A DNA stretch of 46,573 nucleotides. It comes from Verrucomicrobiota bacterium. Its GTDB lineage: Bacteria > Verrucomicrobiota > Verrucomicrobiia > JADLBR01. The notes under the pieces are model-generated. The model made no database searches and was not told the DNA's origin. It saw only the letters and a program-made list of their open reading frames with translations. This document shows positions 44,348 through 46,573 of this stretch, in pieces. Position 1 is the first letter of the stretch. The number at the start of each line of letters is the position of its first letter. The translations under genes were made by a program, and so were the position numbers. The DNA lies in the NCBI GenBank assembly GCA_029560585.1, contig JAKQKQ010000099.1, positions 1 through 46,573 of the forward strand. The letters are read 5' to 3'.

Positions 44348-44373
44348 AAGCGCGGCGGTCCTCCGCCGCTTTT
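44348..44373 (+). terminator. Hairpin with following T-run between kinase and efflux operon
   Basis: GCGGCGG and CCGCCGC form a 7-bp stem around TCCT (44352-44369), followed by TTTT at 44370-44373. This looks like a weak intrinsic terminator on the plus strand, yet both flanking genes are on the minus strand. There the stem would follow the kinase gene without a U-run. The function is uncertain. The rest of 44184-44413 holds nothing recognisable. Confidence 0.35.
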
Positions 44374-44413
44374 CGGACCCACGAATAGCAGAATCCTTGA
44401 GCGGGGCGCCCGC

Positions 44414-46402
44414 TCACATCCGCTGGTGCGTCCGTGCCCCGGAAAGCCCAACGCCGTCCTCCCGCGCCGCACGTTCCTGGGAGAGATTGCGCCTGATGAC
44501 GTCGGCGAGTTCCGCCATCGTGAAGGGTTTTCCTATGCTATCGAAAAACCCGTATTCCTTGGGGTTGGCCAGCACGGGGTCCTCCGCATATCCGCTCACG
44601 ACCACCGCGGGCACGTCTTGATCCATTTTCCGGATCTCCGCGATCGTCTCTTTGCCCCCCATGCCTCCGCGGATCATTAGGTCAAGGAGGATGAGCCCGA
44701 ACGGCCGACCCGCCCCGCGCGCATCGAGGTAGGCCTGGACGGCCCCCTCCCCATGAGGAACACACGTGCACCCGTAGCCCAGGCGCTCCAGCATCTTGCC
44801 CAGGGTGCCCCTGATGCCCGCGTCATCCTCCATCAGCAGTATCCTGATCTCTCCCGCGCGAGACTCGCCGGGCGAATCCGCCCGCGCCGACTCGATTTTC
44901 TTGGACGCGGGCAGATACACGTGAAACCTGCTGCCCCTGCCAGGTTCCGACTCGACCTCGATGCCCCCGCCGTGACGTTCCATGATCGACAGGCATGTCG
45001 AAAGACCCAGGCCACTGCCCTTCTGCTTGGTCGTGAAAAAGGGGTCGAAGATCCGCGCCTGTGTCGCCTTCGACATCCCGATGCCGTTGTCCTCAAACGA
45101 CACCCTCACGTATCTTCCGGCGGGCAGCGAACCGCGCCCATCTATCTCCAGAACAAAGTTCGTGGCCCTGATTCGGATATGGCCGCCGGCCGGCATCGCC
45201 TGCCGCGCGTTGATGACGAGGTTGTCCACGACCTGGCCCAATTGGTTCCTGTCGTAGTTGCACCACCACAGGTCGGAATCGATTTCGAAATCGCACCCGA
45301 CATCGGCGCCGCCCAGTGCAAATCTCGCGGCGTGCTCCAAGAAGGGAAAGAGCGGTTCCGCCCTGCGGATCGGCGCGCCACCTTTTGCAAAGGTCAGCAG
45401 CTGGTTCGTCAGGCCGCGGGCCCGGTTCATCGTGTTGAGTGCCGCGCGCAGATAGTCCTCCCCCTCGCGCCCCGGCAATGTGCCGAGCGCGAGCTCGACA
45501 TGGCTAAAGATATTGCCCAGCAGATTGTTGAAATCGTGGGCGATGCCGGCCGCCAAGATGCCGAGGGATTCGAGCTTCTGCCTCCTCTGCGCCTCCTCGG
45601 CGAATCGCACTTTCTCCGTCACGTCCCTGAATGCCAACACCGAGCCGATCATCTTGCGCTCCCCATCGACGATCGGGGCGCCGCTCCCAGAGATGACCCT
45701 CCTTGCCCCGTTTCGCGCCACGAGGACCGCGTCACCGGGTATCTCGGTCGTCTGATTCTCCGCCAGAACCGGATGGATCGGGTCCCCGTGCGGCTCGCCG
45801 GTCCTCTCATCGACGACCGAGAAGACCGAGGACAGCGCCTTGCCTTCCGCCTCCGCCTGCGGCCAACCCGTGAGTTCTTCTGCCACCCGGTTCATGATCA
45901 CGATGCGCCCGGCCGTGTCCGTCGCGATCACGCCGTCGGCAATGCTCCGCAGCGTGACCGCGAGCCGTTCCCTCTCATCCCGCAGCCGGATCTCCGCCCT
46001 CTTTTGTTCGGTCGTATCTAACTCGATGCCGTCCCACACGATATTTCCGGGCGGATCCGTGCGCGGCACGGAGACGAATCGACGCCAACGGACTTCGCCC
46101 GATGGAAGCCGAACCCTGACCTCGACGTCGAGTTTCGTGCGGTTCCTGGCGGCGTCGGCCTCTGCGCTGAAGACCATGGCCCGGTGCTCTTCGCAAACCT
46201 GGTCATACAGCAGTTTCGGATTGCGCCGCACATCCTCCACCTTCAGGCCATGCAGCCGTTCGAGGGCAGGGCTCAGGTATGTGAAGCGTCTATCCCGCCC
46301 GTCCGGCCCACTATTAATCTGGTAGAGCATCCCGTCGGCGAGATTCTCGCTGAGGAAACGAAGTTGGTCGGAGCCATCGCGGCCAGGTGAGATCGGGCCC
46401 AT
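44414..46402 (-). CDS. Hybrid sensor histidine kinase with two PAS domains and a receiver
   Basis: This 662-residue protein looks soluble, with no membrane segments. PAS1 spans about 15-135 (LADGMLYQINSGPDGRDRRFTYLSPALERLHG) and ends in a PAC motif (IVWDGIELDTTEQKRAE). PAS2 spans about 145-265 (SIADGVIATDTAGRIVIMNRVAEELTGW). The phospho-acceptor His289 lies in LGILAAGIAHDFNNLLGNI, the HDFNN type. The ATP-binding domain has NLVINARQAM (N box), SFEDNGIGM (G1) and KGSGLGLSTCLSIMERHGG (G2). The receiver domain (about 518-640) has the acidic pair in LMEDD, phospho-acceptor Asp574 in LILLDLMIRGG, and Lys625 in IGKPF. No partner regulator is adjacent. The signal sensed is unknown. Confidence 0.95.
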   Translation of the reverse strand: MGPISPGRDGSDQLRFLSENLADGMLYQINSGPDGRDRRFTYLSPALERLHGLKVEDVRRNPKLLYDQVCEEHRAMVFSAEADAARNRTKLDVEVRVRLPSGEVRWRRFVSVPRTDPPGNIVWDGIELDTTEQKRAEIRLRDERERLAVTLRSIADGVIATDTAGRIVIMNRVAEELTGWPQAEAEGKALSSVFSVVDERTGEPHGDPIHPVLAENQTTEIPGDAVLVARNGARRVISGSGAPIVDGERKMIGSVLAFRDVTEKVRFAEEAQRRQKLESLGILAAGIAHDFNNLLGNIFSHVELALGTLPGREGEDYLRAALNTMNRARGLTNQLLTFAKGGAPIRRAEPLFPFLEHAARFALGGADVGCDFEIDSDLWWCNYDRNQLGQVVDNLVINARQAMPAGGHIRIRATNFVLEIDGRGSLPAGRYVRVSFEDNGIGMSKATQARIFDPFFTTKQKGSGLGLSTCLSIMERHGGGIEVESEPGRGSRFHVYLPASKKIESARADSPGESRAGEIRILLMEDDAGIRGTLGKMLERLGYGCTCVPHGEGAVQAYLDARGAGRPFGLILLDLMIRGGMGGKETIAEIRKMDQDVPAVVVSGYAEDPVLANPKEYGFFDSIGKPFTMAELADVIRRNLSQERAAREDGVGLSGARTHQRM

Positions 46403-46507
46403 GAATATAAATCCGTAAAAGTTTGGCAGAATCCACCCGCACGAACAAGGTCATTGCTTGACGCATCTGGCGCGGTGGACGAGGAAGCCGTCGGCATCGG
46501 TCACTGA

Positions 46508-46573
46508 CCTGAAACTTCGGGCGCTGTTCTCGGGCGCGGCTCGGGCCCCGACCCAGGATCCGGGCCGGGAGGG
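46508..46573 (+). repeat. Dispersed repeat family 2, copy 3 (truncated by window end)
   Basis: The bases from CCTGAAACTTCGGGCGCTG onward match 25918-25983 with only a few differences and continue to the window edge, so the rest of the element should lie beyond. It is upstream of the sensor kinase gene. The bases 46403-46507 show no gene. Confidence 0.8.

Overview
This is a GC-rich (roughly 60-65 %) chromosomal window from a Gram-negative bacterium. The evidence for an outer membrane is a lipid A kinase (LpxK), a TolC-type outer-membrane protein, a complete RND efflux operon, a DegP/HtrA periplasmic protease and a DUF4410 lipoprotein. A lone LacI-type regulator, a Tat-exported FAD oxidoreductase, a B12-dependent ribonucleotide reductase and abundant hairpin-rich intergenic repeats suggest a PVC-type lineage (Verrucomicrobiota, Lentisphaerota, Kiritimatiellota) or a neighbouring candidate phylum. 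This placement is inference; there is no rRNA in the window.

Layout. (1) Positions 1-12617 hold a surface-glycan cluster: two divergent SGNH-fold proteins, a NodU-type carbamoyltransferase with its small membrane companions (DUF5989 and SxtJ-like), a capsule-type glycosyltransferase, a Gfo/Idh/MocA dehydrogenase, a NeuB-like synthase fused to a cupin, a sulfotransferase and two convergent GT4 glycosyltransferases. (2) Positions 12769-28297 are mostly housekeeping: tRNA-Ser(GGA), an RlmI-like methyltransferase, exonuclease III, a LacI regulator, HtrA, NrdJ with NrdR-box-like sites in its promoter, IF-1, LpxK, a zinc alcohol dehydrogenase, a secreted protein of unknown function, a sugar nucleotidyltransferase and an ERCC4/HhH nuclease. 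(3) Positions 28298-34203 are less GC-rich and carry a candidate defence module: a DUF6036/AbiEii-like nucleotidyltransferase overlapping a 1747-residue protein that combines a winged helix, a STAND/NACHT-type NTPase, a long helical region and a C-terminal PD-(D/E)XK nuclease. (4) Positions 34365-38275 hold the DUF4410 lipoprotein, the FAD oxidoreductase and a CPBP-like membrane protein that lacks the usual catalytic glutamates. (5) Positions 38298-46402 hold the RND-MFP-TolC operon and a hybrid sensor kinase, all on the minus strand.

Three families of dispersed palindromic repeats run through the window. Family 1 (12991, 16337, 18314, 22304) is bounded by hairpins that lie on or beside gene ends. 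One hairpin shows a compensatory base-pair change, and the interior keeps an open frame. Family 2 (25918, 39664, 46508) includes a copy inside the efflux operon. Family 3 (40884) lies within the coding sequence of the membrane-fusion protein and appears to supply its signal peptide. A REP-like inverted pair lies at 26274-26330. The strongest candidate for an undescribed system is the nucleotidyltransferase and winged-helix-STAND-nuclease pair at 28362-34203.
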